This document shows, piece after piece, positions 54,349-63,930 of a stretch of DNA of 64,000 nt (position 1 is the first letter of the stretch; the number at the start of each line of letters is the position of its first letter). The DNA comes from Pseudomonas putida (GTDB lineage: Bacteria; Pseudomonadota; Gammaproteobacteria; Pseudomonadales; Pseudomonadaceae), in assembly GCF_002741075.1 (NCBI RefSeq), contig NZ_CP016634.1, positions 3,688,001 to 3,752,000 of the forward strand. Direction: 5' to 3'. The notes beneath the pieces are model-generated. The model was not told the origin of the DNA and searched no databases. It saw nothing but the letters and a program-made list of their open reading frames with translations. The position numbers were made by a program, and so were the translations under genes.

Positions 54349-56121
54349 GTGGCAAGCACTACATCCCCAACGATTCGCAAAGGCATGGACTGGGCCGGAC
54401 TGGGCTGGCTCCTGCTGTTCTTCTGGTACTTCTCAGGTGTCACCCAGGCGCTGCTCATGTTCAGCGGCACGACCGGTTTTTCCGGTTTCCGTGATGCGTT
54501 GTTCCTCAGCACCTTGTGGCTTGCCCCAGTCCTGCTGCTACCCCGCCACACCCGCCTCATCAGCGCTCTGGTCGGCCTGGTGCTGTGGGCTGCTTCACTA
54601 GTGGGCCTGAGCTACTTCGGGATCTACCGCCAGGAGTTTTCCCAGAGCGTCATCTTCGTGATGTTCGAGTCCAATACCGCCGAGGCAGGCGAGTACTTCA
54701 GCCAGTACTTCAGCCTCTGGCTGTGCCTGGGCCTAGTGCTGTACACCCTGGTCGCGGTGGCCCTGTTCAAGCGTGTCCGTCCGGTCACCCTCTCGCTGCG
54801 CACCCGGATCCCCTTGGTCATCCTCCTGCTGGCGGCTAACCTGGTCTTCCCCTTCTACAAGCAACTGGTGACCCAGCAACGCACGTTCACCGAGGCCGTG
54901 GAAAAGGTTCAGCAGCGCATGGAGCCGGCCGTGCCCTGGCAACTGGTGGTCGGCTACCAGCAATACCGCCAGCAACTGGACAACATGCAGAAGCTGCTGG
55001 AGCAGAACGCAGCCCTGCCGCCGCTGAAAGACCTCAAGGACAGCAGCGGCGAAGCGCCGCGCACGCTGGTGCTGGTATTGGGCGAGTCCACCACGCGTGA
55101 ACACATGCACCTGTACGGCTATGGCCGGGACACCACGCCAGAACTCGACGCCCTGGCCGCAAACGACAAGAACCTCAGCGTGTTCCGCAACGTGGTGTCA
55201 CCACGCCCATACACCATCGAGGTGATGCAGCAGATCCTGACCTTCGGCGACCAGAAGAACCCGGACCGCTTCCTCACCGACCCGTCGCTGATCAACCTGA
55301 TGAAACAGGCCGGTTACAAGACCTTCTGGATCACCAACCAGCAGACGATGACCAAGCGCAACACCATGCTGACCACCTTCTCCCAGCAGACGGATGTGCC
55401 CGTCTACCTGAACAATCAGCGCAACCAGAACGCCAGTCAGTACGATGAAGTGGTGCTCGCGCCCTTCGAAAAGGCATTGCAGGACCCTGCCCAGAAGAAG
55501 CTCATCATCGTTCACCTGCTCGGCACGCACATGGACTACCGCTATCGCTACCCGGATGCCTACGAGCACTTCAAGGACAGCCAAGGCGTGCCTGGCGCCC
55601 TGACGCCGGACCAGGTGCAGACCTACAACTACTATGACAATGCAGTGCGCTACAACGACTATGTAGTCGCGAGCCTGATCAAACAGTATTCGGCCACCAC
55701 CCCCAACGGCTTCTTGCTGTACCTGTCCGACCATGGCGAGGACGTCTACAGCTCCGGCAATCATGATCGCCTGGGACGCAACGAGGGCGCACCGACCCGG
55801 CCGATGTACACCATCCCGTTCCTGCTCTGGACCTCGCCAAGCTGGCAGGCCGCACACCCACGCGACTTGCAGGCGATGACCGACCGGGCCTACAGCAGCT
55901 CACACCTGATCCACACGCTGTCCGACCTGGCAGGCCTGAGCTACGACCGTTACGAACCCGCCAAGAGCCTGGTAAACCCACAGTTTGTCGTGGCCCCCCG
56001 CTGGATCGGCGACCCCTACAGCAAGAATGGGCTGCGTGAGTTCGACGCCCTACCTGCGGACAAGGCCGACAAGGCACAGCAGACCGTGACCAGCGCCAAG
56101 GTGCAGCCGGACAAGACCTAA
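54349..56121 (+). CDS. Phosphoethanolamine transferase (EptA/CptA family)
   Basis: A 590-residue inner-membrane enzyme. The N-terminal half has five helices (LGWLLLFFWYFSGVTQALLM, LWLCLGLVLYTLVAVALFKR), and the C-terminal half is a periplasmic sulphatase-fold domain with the nucleophilic threonine in LGESTTREHMHLYGYGRDTT and metal ligands in LYLSDHGEDVYSSGNHD. It transfers phosphoethanolamine to lipopolysaccharide core or lipid A, often giving polymyxin tolerance. Closer to CptA by length and the FSQSVIFVMFESN segment; this is a judgement call. GTG start with GAGG upstream. A terminator follows. Confidence 0.86.
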   Translation: MASTTSPTIRKGMDWAGLGWLLLFFWYFSGVTQALLMFSGTTGFSGFRDALFLSTLWLAPVLLLPRHTRLISALVGLVLWAASLVGLSYFGIYRQEFSQSVIFVMFESNTAEAGEYFSQYFSLWLCLGLVLYTLVAVALFKRVRPVTLSLRTRIPLVILLLAANLVFPFYKQLVTQQRTFTEAVEKVQQRMEPAVPWQLVVGYQQYRQQLDNMQKLLEQNAALPPLKDLKDSSGEAPRTLVLVLGESTTREHMHLYGYGRDTTPELDALAANDKNLSVFRNVVSPRPYTIEVMQQILTFGDQKNPDRFLTDPSLINLMKQAGYKTFWITNQQTMTKRNTMLTTFSQQTDVPVYLNNQRNQNASQYDEVVLAPFEKALQDPAQKKLIIVHLLGTHMDYRYRYPDAYEHFKDSQGVPGALTPDQVQTYNYYDNAVRYNDYVVASLIKQYSATTPNGFLLYLSDHGEDVYSSGNHDRLGRNEGAPTRPMYTIPFLLWTSPSWQAAHPRDLQAMTDRAYSSSHLIHTLSDLAGLSYDRYEPAKSLVNPQFVVAPRWIGDPYSKNGLREFDALPADKADKAQQTVTSAKVQPDKT

Positions 56122-56144
56122 CCCCTCCTCCCTTCCTCAAAAAT

Positions 56145-56182
56145 AAAGCCGATGCCTGGATCGTCCAGGCATCGGCTTTTTT
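56145..56182 (+). terminator. Rho-independent terminator after the phosphoethanolamine transferase gene
   Basis: AAAGCCGATGCCTGG-ATCGT-CCAGGCATCGGC with a TTTTTTC run, 24 bases past the stop codon. Confidence 0.92.
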
Positions 56183-56613
56183 CTTTTGGGGCTGCCCGCA
56201 GCGCCCTGTGTTTATGAGTTTTTTTCCGTCTTTCTGTAAAGCACGGCAGGTAAGCCATACAAAATGACGATAAAAACAATCTTTTTGACGCTTATTAAGC
56301 GCCGAGATAGAGCGCCTAAAGGCAATTAGCCGAAAAAAGTAGGCAAGCACCGCCCTACATAATGACAGGTCAAAAAATAACCATTAATTCCAAATAGGAA
56401 TGATGTCTTGCCTAAAGGTCGTTTGTTCGAACCTCATTTGCAGACCGATACTGATCTCGATCAATAAAAACCTGCGATTGCACAGGAGACCCCGCACGGT
56501 GAACGACCGGCTCAACGCGAATTGGGCCTTGCTGCCTGGCTACCTCGAATCACAGGCGATGCCAGGAAAAAAAAACAACAAATCCAAAATGAACGCAGGT
56601 CAAAAGGTTGCCC
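56183..56613. other. 430-base AT-rich leader of the permease gene
   Basis: Between the terminator and the LysP-type gene the DNA is AT-rich and holds no credible gene. The upstream part has several A/T runs (TTTTTTCCGTCTTTCTGTAA). AAAAGG at 56602 serves as ribosome-binding site for the ATG at 56614. Confidence 0.5.
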
Positions 56614-58173
56614 ATGACCCATTCCAATAAAAACGCGAGTTCGGCTACCACCAGCAATACCTCCAACCACCTGAAGAGAACCCTCAATAGCCGCCACCTG
56701 AACATGATTGCCATTGGCGGCTCCATCGGCACCGGACTCTTCGTTTCCTCAGGCGCCACTATTGCGCAATCCGGTCCCGGCGGCGCACTGCTCTCCTTCG
56801 CGATCATCGGCTTGATGGTCTACTTCCTGATGACCAGCCTGGGCGAGCTGGCCGCCTGCATGCCGGTCAGCGGCTCGTTCTCGACCTATGCCTCACGCTA
56901 CGTTGACGAAAGCTTCGGCTTCGCCCTGGGCTGGAACTACTGGTACTCCTGGGCCGTGACCATTGCGGTCGATCTGGTGGCCGTACAGATCATCATGTCC
57001 TATTGGTTCCCCGACACGCCCGGGGTGATCTGGAGCGCCCTGTTCCTGGGCCTACTCTTCGCCCTGAACGTCGCCTCCGTGCGTTTTTTTGGCGAAACGG
57101 AATTCTGGTTCGCCCTGATCAAGGTCGTCACCATCATCGCCTTCATCATCACCGGCATCCTGATGCTCCTGGGCATCCTCGACGGCGGCCAGGAAGGCGG
57201 TGCACACCTGTGGCAAATCGGCGACGGTCCGATCGCCGGCGGCCTGCCCGCACTGATCGGCGTGGCCATGATCGTCGGCTTCTCGTTCCAGGGGACTGAG
57301 TTCGTCGGCATCGCGGCCGGGGAAACCGAAAACCCCGGGCGCAACATTCCCAAGGCCGTCCGCCAGATCTTCTGGCGCATCCTGCTGTTCTATGTCTGCA
57401 CCATCGTGGTGATCGGCCTGCTGATTCCCTATACCGACCCGCGCCTACTCAAGGACGGGCTGTCCGACATCACCATCAGCCCCTTCACGTTGATTTTCGA
57501 AAAGGCCGACATGCTGGCCGCAGCCGCCCTCATGAACGCCGTCATCCTGACGTCCGTGCTGTCGGCCGGCAACTCGGGGATGTACGCCTCGTCGCGCATG
57601 CTCTACAGCCTGGCTGTCGAGCGCAAGGCACCGGCGCTGTTCGCCAAGCTCACCCGCTCGGGCACACCGGTCTGGGCGCTACTCGCCACTACCGTGGTCG
57701 CAGGGCTGTGCCTGCTGAGCTTCCTGTTCAGCCCCGGCAAGCTCTACCTGTGGCTGCTGAATACGTCCGGGATGCTGGGGTTCATCGCCTGGCTGGGCAT
57801 TGCCATCAGCCACTACCGCTTCCGTCGCGGCTACAAGCTGCAGGGCAACAGCCTGGACAAGCTGCCGTACGTTTCGAAGTTCTTCCCGTTCGGGCCATTC
57901 TTTGCCTTCGCCCTGTGCATGATCGTCATGCTGGGTCAGAACTACCAGGCCTTCATCGGCGACCGCATTGACTGGATAGGCGCGGCAGCCACCTACATCG
58001 GCCTGGTGCTGTTCGTAGTGATGTGGTACGGCCACAAGCTGATCACCAAATCGCGCATCGTCCGCTACCGTGAAATGGACTTCAGCGTGATCGAGACCAG
58101 ACGCATGCAAGACGAACGAAAGGCCCAGAGCAACCTCGATGGCGTTGCACTTGGCCAACAGGCCTCAGCCTGA
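56614..58173 (+). CDS. APC amino acid permease, LysP type
   Basis: A 519-residue protein with twelve helices. LNSRHLNMIAIGGSIGTGLF and SGATIAQSGPGGALLSFAII are the helix 1-2 signatures of the amino-acid transporter (AAT) group, and VGFSFQGTEFVGIAAGETEN matches lysine permease LysP. It imports lysine or another cationic amino acid. The oxidoreductase 74 bases downstream may act on the imported compound. Start ATG at 56614 is preferred over the TTG at 56608 because of AAAAGG spacing. Confidence 0.85.
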   Translation: MTHSNKNASSATTSNTSNHLKRTLNSRHLNMIAIGGSIGTGLFVSSGATIAQSGPGGALLSFAIIGLMVYFLMTSLGELAACMPVSGSFSTYASRYVDESFGFALGWNYWYSWAVTIAVDLVAVQIIMSYWFPDTPGVIWSALFLGLLFALNVASVRFFGETEFWFALIKVVTIIAFIITGILMLLGILDGGQEGGAHLWQIGDGPIAGGLPALIGVAMIVGFSFQGTEFVGIAAGETENPGRNIPKAVRQIFWRILLFYVCTIVVIGLLIPYTDPRLLKDGLSDITISPFTLIFEKADMLAAAALMNAVILTSVLSAGNSGMYASSRMLYSLAVERKAPALFAKLTRSGTPVWALLATTVVAGLCLLSFLFSPGKLYLWLLNTSGMLGFIAWLGIAISHYRFRRGYKLQGNSLDKLPYVSKFFPFGPFFAFALCMIVMLGQNYQAFIGDRIDWIGAAATYIGLVLFVVMWYGHKLITKSRIVRYREMDFSVIETRRMQDERKAQSNLDGVALGQQASA

Positions 58174-58247
58174 ACCGCCCAGGCGCCGAGCACCTGCCCG
58201 GCGCCCTCCAGCCCTGAGCGAACGCCCACTCCCGCGTAGGAACACCG

Positions 58248-59537
58248 ATGAGCACCGATTTCAGCAAATCCTTCTACGAAGCTTCCGTCAAACGGGCTTC
58301 GTACCCCACCCACTCAGGCCGCACCGATACCCGAGTGTGCATTCTCGGCGGCGGCCTTGCCGGTCTTTCGACCGCCTTGGGACTTGCCGAACGCGGCGTC
58401 AATGACGTGGTGGTGCTGGAGTCGCAGCAGGTAGGGCATGGCGCCTCAGGACGTAACGGGGGCTTTGTATTCGGTGGCTACAGTTTGGGCAATGCGGACC
58501 TGCTGTCCGCCTTGGGCGCCACCGAAGCACGCCGGCTGTATCAGCTGACCGTCAACGCGGTCGACCTGATCCGCACCCGCGCCCGCCAATATGCTATCGA
58601 CTGCGACCTCGTCGACAAAGGCGTGATCCTCGCCAACTGGTTCAACGACCCGGCCCGCCTGGAAAAACCGCGCCAATTGATGAAGCAGGCCTACGGAGTG
58701 GAGTGGGAATGCATTTCTGCTGGCAAGCTCAAGGAAATGCTCAACACCGACCGCTATTACGGCGGACTGCTTGAACGCAACGCGTTCCACTTCCACCCCC
58801 TGAAGTATGTGTGCGGTGTGGCACGCACCATCACCGACCTCGGCGCGCGCCTGTTCGAACACTCCCCCGTGCTCGGCATTGAAAAGCGCTCAGGCAAATA
58901 CGTGGTGCGGACCCAAGGCGGTGAAGTGCACGCTGAAGAAGTGGTGTTCTCAGGCGGCGGCTACGCACGAGGCGTCTATCGCCCCATTGAACGCGCGGTA
59001 CTGCCGATTGCCACCTACGTCGTTGCTACCAAGCCCCTGGGCGAGCGACTGAAAGACGCCATTGCCTGCGAATCGGCTGTCTATGACACCCGCTTCGCGT
59101 TCGACTACTACCGCCCCCTGCAAGACACCCGAATCCTATGGGGTGGACGCATTTCCATTCTCGATCGCGGACCCGAGGCCATCGCCAAGCTGCTCAAGGC
59201 GGACCTGGTCACGGTCTACCCTCAACTTGAGGATGTAGAGATTGAATACTCCTGGGGCGGCCTGATGAGCTATGGCCGCCACCAAATGGCCCAGATCGGC
59301 CAGGATGACAATGGCATCTGGCACGCGGTCGGCTTCGGCGGTCACGGCATGGCACCGACTACGGTCGCCGGCGAAGTGCTCGCCGACGCCATTGCACGCA
59401 GGCTGCCCGTACCAGAAGGTTTCGGGCAATTCGGCCTGACCCGCACTTTCGGGCTTGCCGGCCTGATGGCCGCCCAGGCGACCTATACCACCTACCAGGC
59501 CATCGACGCCTTCGATGCCCGGCGCCTGAACACATGA
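58248..59537 (+). CDS. FAD-dependent amine/amino acid oxidase (PuuB/OrdL-like)
   Basis: A 429-residue DAO-family flavoprotein. VCILGGGLAGLSTALGLAER is the ADP-binding Rossmann unit; HGASGRNGGFVFGGYSLG is typical of gamma-glutamylputrescine oxidase-like enzymes; GFGGHGMAPTTVAGEVLADA closes the FAD site. It probably oxidises an amine or N-substituted amino acid with O2 or quinone as acceptor. It follows the LysP-type permease with 74 bases between, likely an operon for a basic amino acid or polyamine. Substrate inferred only. Confidence 0.83.
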   Translation: MSTDFSKSFYEASVKRASYPTHSGRTDTRVCILGGGLAGLSTALGLAERGVNDVVVLESQQVGHGASGRNGGFVFGGYSLGNADLLSALGATEARRLYQLTVNAVDLIRTRARQYAIDCDLVDKGVILANWFNDPARLEKPRQLMKQAYGVEWECISAGKLKEMLNTDRYYGGLLERNAFHFHPLKYVCGVARTITDLGARLFEHSPVLGIEKRSGKYVVRTQGGEVHAEEVVFSGGGYARGVYRPIERAVLPIATYVVATKPLGERLKDAIACESAVYDTRFAFDYYRPLQDTRILWGGRISILDRGPEAIAKLLKADLVTVYPQLEDVEIEYSWGGLMSYGRHQMAQIGQDDNGIWHAVGFGGHGMAPTTVAGEVLADAIARRLPVPEGFGQFGLTRTFGLAGLMAAQATYTTYQAIDAFDARRLNT

Positions 59538-59561
59538 AACCGAGCGCGTTTCGCGAGCCGA

Positions 59562-60278
59562 CTAACGCGTTCTTCTAAGCAACGTTGCCTTGAGCTTGCG
59601 CAGATTGTTCACCACCGGACGCAGAAGCCGGCTTCTGTCCAAGAACGACAGCTCATGCAGGTCAGTGCGCGAGGGGCGTTGATAGCCGAGGTTCCAGGTG
59701 AAATAGAACGCCCGCAGGTCTTTGTTGGTATGGATCAGCGTATTGAGGGCGGCATCATAGTGCATCGGCCCGCCATCGGGGTGACCTGGGGGCCGCTGCA
59801 GGATCTGGGACAAAAAGTCTCTCAGCCGCTCGATGCACTTGCCGTTCACTGCATAGAAGTGGGAGAGATGGATGGGGCGATCGACTGCCTGCCAGCCCGG
59901 TACATTGGCGTCGCCCTCGAAGGGATGCCCGAAATAGACGATGTCCCACTCCATCCCCTGCAGAGACTCGATTGCCTGCTTGCCGTACTGGGCAATACGC
60001 CTGGAGAACTGGATATCGTCCTCCAGGATCAGGATGTTGTTCAACTTTGAGTGGATGGCATCTTCCAGTATCCCCAAGTGACTCAGGAAGCACCCTCTCG
60101 CCCCGGCACTGGGAAAACCCGCACTCTCACCGGGTGTAACTGCGTCGAAAAAGCCTATTTTTTCAAAATCGATGTTGAAACCGTGACGGGAAAACTCTTG
60201 CACGGTTTCCATACGGCGATCATTTCGGGAAGGGATATTGATGATTCGTGCGCGATCAAAGTAGTCGATCACATTCAT
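59562..60278 (-). CDS. Glycosyltransferase family 25
   Basis: A 238-residue protein. RIINIPSRNDRRMETVQEFS at the start and LSHLGILEDAI plus NILILEDDIQFSRRIA (the DxD-like EDD) match GT25 lipopolysaccharide galactosyl or glucosyl transferases. It may decorate the LPS core or a surface protein. It is convergent with the oxidase gene and alone. No signal peptide; a peripheral membrane enzyme is expected from the basic C-terminus (NLRKLKATLLRRTR). Confidence 0.85.
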   Translation of the reverse strand: MNVIDYFDRARIINIPSRNDRRMETVQEFSRHGFNIDFEKIGFFDAVTPGESAGFPSAGARGCFLSHLGILEDAIHSKLNNILILEDDIQFSRRIAQYGKQAIESLQGMEWDIVYFGHPFEGDANVPGWQAVDRPIHLSHFYAVNGKCIERLRDFLSQILQRPPGHPDGGPMHYDAALNTLIHTNKDLRAFYFTWNLGYQRPSRTDLHELSFLDRSRLLRPVVNNLRKLKATLLRRTR

Positions 60279-60738
60279 CCAGCAGGCCCTCGGCGCAGGG
60301 GGTCAGAGCGATTGGAGGTGAGTATAGGAGACTTCGATCGAACCACCACCGGGCGCCAAGCGAGCGCCTGAGGGTGGAAAGCAGGCTTTTCGACTGCCTT
60401 GGGGGCTTCGCAGGAATGGTGACGACAGCGTTGAGCCGGCTGCCTCAGGGGCGCTCCAGCGCGGCGCGATCGGTCAAGAGACTGCTCGAGCCGCTACCTG
60501 ATTAACCACCGAGGCGTACGACCGGCCGCAAACAAGCCAATAAATTGCACCAAAGGCGCAACGAGCTAAGCTCATGATGGAATGTATCGAGACAGTTGAA
60601 TCCCGACTTAGCTCATCGAGGATAGTTAGGCAGCGTTCAATAATGGAAGATGACTCGAATACGCCCTCATCATACTTGAACAGCACCATTCCAGCACGAT
60701 TGACTCTATTGAGCCTTATGTCCATGAGGCATACTAAA
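60279..60738. other. 460-base intergenic region
   Basis: It lies between divergent GT25 and secreted-protein genes. AT content rises from about 60540. Short frames exist on both strands (for example 60474-60890 minus) but none shows a family motif or codon pattern like a Pseudomonas gene. Promoters for both flanking genes must be here. Confidence 0.4.
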
Positions 60739-61383
60739 ATGCACCAAACACGCCACATCAAAAAGGGCATCCATTGGTTATCGCTTATCGGCGCCATTGT
60801 AGGAGCCCAGTGTATTGCCGGCATGGCATTTGCGGGCAGTGGCAATGCAACCGAAGCACGTGGAGAACCCTCCAATAGCACCAATGCCAATGTAGAGGGT
60901 GCCTATCAAAGTGCTACACAGGCATTGCAAGGCATCATTGAAAACATGGATCAGGAAGACGCTGAACGGACTCAGAATGAGTTAAGAGATGCCGCCGAGA
61001 GGGATCGGCAGGCAATGATCCAAAAGGCCGATGAAGATAGAAAAAATCGTGAGAGCCTACGCAAAGCAAGTGAAGATAAATCGTTGAATCCTTGGGCAAA
61101 TAAAAAGCCGGCTCAATCCACTCCCCAAAAACTGCAACAGGCGTCGCACTCAAAGGCCAACCCACAACCCTTGGACCCTGACGTCAATTATGACGGCCAG
61201 CCATGCAAATACTTCACCAAACACAATGATGACTCGCACCTCTACTATCATCAGGAAGGTGCAATGGTTAGTTATGGAAACCGGGTCTATCAGTGTACAG
61301 GCAGCCGCTGGCGGTTCAAGGTGTTCGCCGACAAGTTCTGGGCTGACCCGAAGGCCATCTCTGCTGAAAAGACGGAAAACTGA
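60739..61383 (+). CDS. Secreted protein of unknown function
   Basis: About 214 residues. A signal peptide (HWLSLIGAIVGAQCIAGMAFA) is followed by a polar, coiled-coil-prone stretch (ENMDQEDAERTQNELRDAAE, DRQAMIQKADEDRKNRESLR) and a compact C-terminal domain with two cysteines (PCKYFTKHNDDSHLYYHQEG, VYQCTGSRWRFKVFADKFWA). The start at 60739 is chosen for GAGG upstream and the signal peptide; the frame reaches back to 60574. Three bases separate it from the next gene, a lipoprotein. AT-richer codons than the core genes indicate transfer. I do not recognise the family. Confidence 0.7.
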   Translation: MHQTRHIKKGIHWLSLIGAIVGAQCIAGMAFAGSGNATEARGEPSNSTNANVEGAYQSATQALQGIIENMDQEDAERTQNELRDAAERDRQAMIQKADEDRKNRESLRKASEDKSLNPWANKKPAQSTPQKLQQASHSKANPQPLDPDVNYDGQPCKYFTKHNDDSHLYYHQEGAMVSYGNRVYQCTGSRWRFKVFADKFWADPKAISAEKTEN

Positions 61384-61386
61384 ACC

Positions 61387-62250
61387 ATGGTGACTGGCAT
61401 GTCTATCAACAAAGCCGCCGTCTTACTCTATATGCTTACCCTGGTAGGCTGCAGCTCAAGCGGAAAATTCTTGGGCGACATTGAAAATATAAAAACATCG
61501 AATGATGTGAAAACAGCCTCTTCATGGTTGATTCCCAAGTACGAAGCGCATTGTGGGAAAAGCCAACGCCCCATTACCAATTACGATCAATGGTATGAAT
61601 GCAAGGATACCACTGCCCTCATTGCCGAATCGTTAATCCTCGCCGGCCGCTACACCGAGTCGGCTTTTTACGTGACGGATGCTGCGAAATTCTGGAGCGC
61701 TGACAAAGACAGCTCAACACGAGTCGACAACGCCTGCGACTCCAACGTTTTGACTTCGAGTTATGGCATTTATGGGGCCTATGTAAGATTTAACTATAAT
61801 CAATCGGCCACACTCATCAACGAAAAAACAGCGGGCGCACTGCAGCAAAGTCAGTTAATTCTAGCCTATCTGTGCGCACTTCCAGAAACGTCCGACTACA
61901 GAAGCATCATTTTAGAGCGAACCACTGGAGCAGGGAACACTGTCATACCTGAGCAATTCGCACGATTCCTGTCGAAATCCAATATGCTTGAAGACCTTGA
62001 GCGACATTTCGGCGCCTCCGCCAGGGCAGAAGCAGAGCGCTACTTTAATGAAATTGACTCCGTTCTTAAGCCCCGAGAAAACAAGGCTTATTTAAAAAGT
62101 ATCGGTAGCGAACACAATCCAAACGCAGACGTAATGGTCCTATATACCAATGCGCTCACGTACGCAAAAGATAATAACTTCTCGGCGCCTTACATTAAGT
62201 ATTTAGAGCTCAGGGTGCAGGAAGCCGCCCGTTATGCTGGAGCCAACTGA
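61387..62250 (+). CDS. Lipoprotein of unknown function
   Basis: A 287-residue protein with lipobox LTLVGCSSS (Cys at residue 22). The mature part is mostly helical and may contain Sel1- or TPR-like helices (TTALIAESLILAGRYTESAF, NADVMVLYTNALTYAKDNNF), without clear repeats. ATG at 61387 or 61399 could start it. It begins three bases after the secreted-protein stop, so both form an operon and may act together at the envelope. A terminator follows at 62335. Not recognised. Confidence 0.72.
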   Translation: MVTGMSINKAAVLLYMLTLVGCSSSGKFLGDIENIKTSNDVKTASSWLIPKYEAHCGKSQRPITNYDQWYECKDTTALIAESLILAGRYTESAFYVTDAAKFWSADKDSSTRVDNACDSNVLTSSYGIYGAYVRFNYNQSATLINEKTAGALQQSQLILAYLCALPETSDYRSIILERTTGAGNTVIPEQFARFLSKSNMLEDLERHFGASARAEAERYFNEIDSVLKPRENKAYLKSIGSEHNPNADVMVLYTNALTYAKDNNFSAPYIKYLELRVQEAARYAGAN

Positions 62251-62334
62251 AAATCTCCAACACCGTGTCCAGCCGAGCGCCGCGGGTTCACCTTAGCAGC
62301 AGCAAAATGCCGCCCTTAGCCCTCTGGTCCAGGA

Positions 62335-62369
62335 ACGAAAAAGCCCGCTAAAAAGACGGGCTTTTTCGT
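62335..62369 (+). terminator. Terminator after the lipoprotein gene
   Basis: ACGAAAAAGCCCG, loop CTAAAAAGA, CGGGCTTTTTCGT: a perfect 13-bp stem including A and T runs, active in both directions. Confidence 0.9.
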
Positions 62370-62440
62370 ATTGATACACACCGAAGCGATCCTGATTATC
62401 ACTCCATACGGCGGCATGACTAGATGACTGTGAAAGCGCT
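62335..62440. repeat. Imperfect direct repeat, first copy
   Basis: From the terminator CTTTTTCGTATTGATACACA onward this matches 63922-64000 with about 70% identity (CGAAGCGA, CTCCA-ACGGC, ACTAGA, CTGT-AG in common). The second copy runs into the window edge. Confidence 0.65.
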
Positions 62441-62468
62441 CTCTAGTACTCACCAACCGCTGTGAAGA

Positions 62469-62504
62469 TGGTGGATTGTGTAGGATTCGAACCTACGACC
62501 GACG
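62469..62504 (-). other. tRNA 3'-end fragment (lysine-like)
   Basis: On the minus strand GTCGGTCGTAGGTTCGAATCCTAC is followed by ACAATCCACCA. This equals a T-arm plus acceptor 3' strand with CCA and resembles tRNA-Lys. No 5' half is present. It is probably a leftover attachment site. Confidence 0.65.
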
Positions 62505-62869
62505 CTTGTCATTTCCTTTATGGTCTGGTGTTCCCTCTAGCCTTTGGCTTCATCTACCTCAAACTTCCTTCCAAGGCCGAATATGTACAACTGCGAATTT
62601 CGCTTACCCCGATGCCCAGTCCTACCCCCCCCTCTACTCCAGCCCCTTGGTATTTTGACGACCACCATTGCCGGCGGATTCAGCGTGACCCGTGTTTTTC
62701 ACCATTGGGAGTCGCAACTATGGAATAATTGCTACCCACATTTATATCAAGAACCTATGAACGGCGTGCGCAGGTCAAATTATTCAACTCTAGTATATCG
62801 ATGGATTTCTCCAGACTGCAGGTATTCACACTGACCTGCCGCGCTGTTCTGCTCCCCAGACACTTCACC

Positions 62870-63496
62870 CTATAGGCTGTTTTTATTATGCACCCTGTCT
62901 CTATTGGTGGTGACCCAGCCATTGCTGGCAATTGTAATTCGAGTACCACTATTCAGGGTTAACGAGAAGTCGCCTTTATTAGGGGCACCAAAGGACTTAG
63001 CCTTGAACAATAGCTCTCTATCATTCTCTGAGACCACGTAATATCGAGCCGGCCCACTTTTAGACTTTAAAACCGAAAGCTCTCGCCCCACTGAGTCAGA
63101 CAACGAGGGTATCACACAGTTGTAAATCGCAACGACCTCTACGGCTGAAGTATTTGCGCCATTCAAGAATTTAAGTGGAACACCATTTTTGAATTCTTCG
63201 TTGAAAACTTGGCCCTGCAGGGTCCGATAGACACCTTGGCCATTGAACATGCCGTCTCGCATTTCTCCACGATACTCTAGATGCTCGCCTCCCCAAGAGA
63301 CAACCAGAGAACCGTTGCCTGACACCTTGCCATCGATACAATCGCCGCTCCATTCAGCAGAATCTGGGGGAGCACCTGCACCGAGTGTGAGAATGACGGT
63401 GCAACCTGATGAGGTTTGAAACATCCTTTCTGCTTGGGCAAAGGAGGGTGCAAGCGCCATCAGACTTAGAACGAAGCAGAACGGCTTTCTGTTCAT
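62870..63496 (-). CDS. Secreted MORN-repeat-like protein
   Basis: A 208-residue protein with a signal peptide ending SFAQA. The mature part has two or three MORN-like units (AEWSGDCIDGKVSGNGSLVV, EYRGEMRDGMFNGQGVYRTL), which often bind lipid or form elongated sheets, then an unknown C-terminal domain (GARYYVV-type strand, GDFSLTLNSGTRITIASNGW). It is AT-richer than the core. Flanked by the two copies of the imperfect direct repeat. Function unknown. Confidence 0.7.
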   Translation of the reverse strand: MNRKPFCFVLSLMALAPSFAQAERMFQTSSGCTVILTLGAGAPPDSAEWSGDCIDGKVSGNGSLVVSWGGEHLEYRGEMRDGMFNGQGVYRTLQGQVFNEEFKNGVPLKFLNGANTSAVEVVAIYNCVIPSLSDSVGRELSVLKSKSGPARYYVVSENDRELLFKAKSFGAPNKGDFSLTLNSGTRITIASNGWVTTNRDRVHNKNSL

Positions 63497-63861
63497 GTCA
63501 TATCTCGCAGGTTAATTCCTCAAGAAGTATAGCTTGGGTGTATGGAGCCGATAGACCAGTCGCTCGACAGCATCAGCAACAGGTCTGATTTTTCGGCCAC
63601 CATAAGAATTGATCGCGATATGGCTTCATTGAGGCAACGAGTGGCAGTCACAGTTGAAGTGAGTCACCGCTTTCACACTGTCGCGCCACCCTACCTGCAC
63701 CTGGTCGCCAGGTTTCAGGGGAGTTGAAAAATCCAGGCATGCGAGCTAAGCATTTTCTGCTGAAACAAGATCAGGTCTGCACGAGGATGTACTCGGCCGC
63801 AGAAGCCGCCAAGCTGGCTTGGAATTTCTCAGGTAACTCGTCATGCATCAAATCAGGAGAA
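63497..63861. other. 365-base region without a clear gene
   Basis: Upstream of the MORN-like gene. Short frames such as 63542-63727 have no recognisable product. No repeat or RNA gene seen. Confidence 0.4.
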
Positions 63862-63930
63862 CAGTCAGGAGTTTTCCTGACTGGCAAGAACGAAAAAGCC
63901 CGCATACCTAGTTGGTCGCGGGCTTTTTCA
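63862..63930 (+). terminator. Double hairpin terminator near the window end
   Basis: First CAGTCAGGA-GTTT-TCCTGACTG (63862-63883), then GAAAAAGCCCGC...GCGGGCTTTTTC (63891-63929) with a T run. The second shares AACGAAAAAGCCCGC with the terminator at 62335. Confidence 0.8.

Larger units (their letters stand above)
62251..62869. other. 620-base region with a terminator and tRNA-like fragment
   Basis: After the lipoprotein gene come a terminator (62335-62369), the first copy of an imperfect direct repeat, and a tRNA 3' fragment (62469-62504). The rest, to the end of the MORN-like gene at 62870, shows no convincing gene. Confidence 0.5.

Noticed and set aside
62462..62728. Reading frame containing VDCVGFEPTTD
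   Set aside because: This peptide pattern is the usual artefact of translating across a tRNA T-arm; the DNA is better explained as a tRNA 3' fragment.
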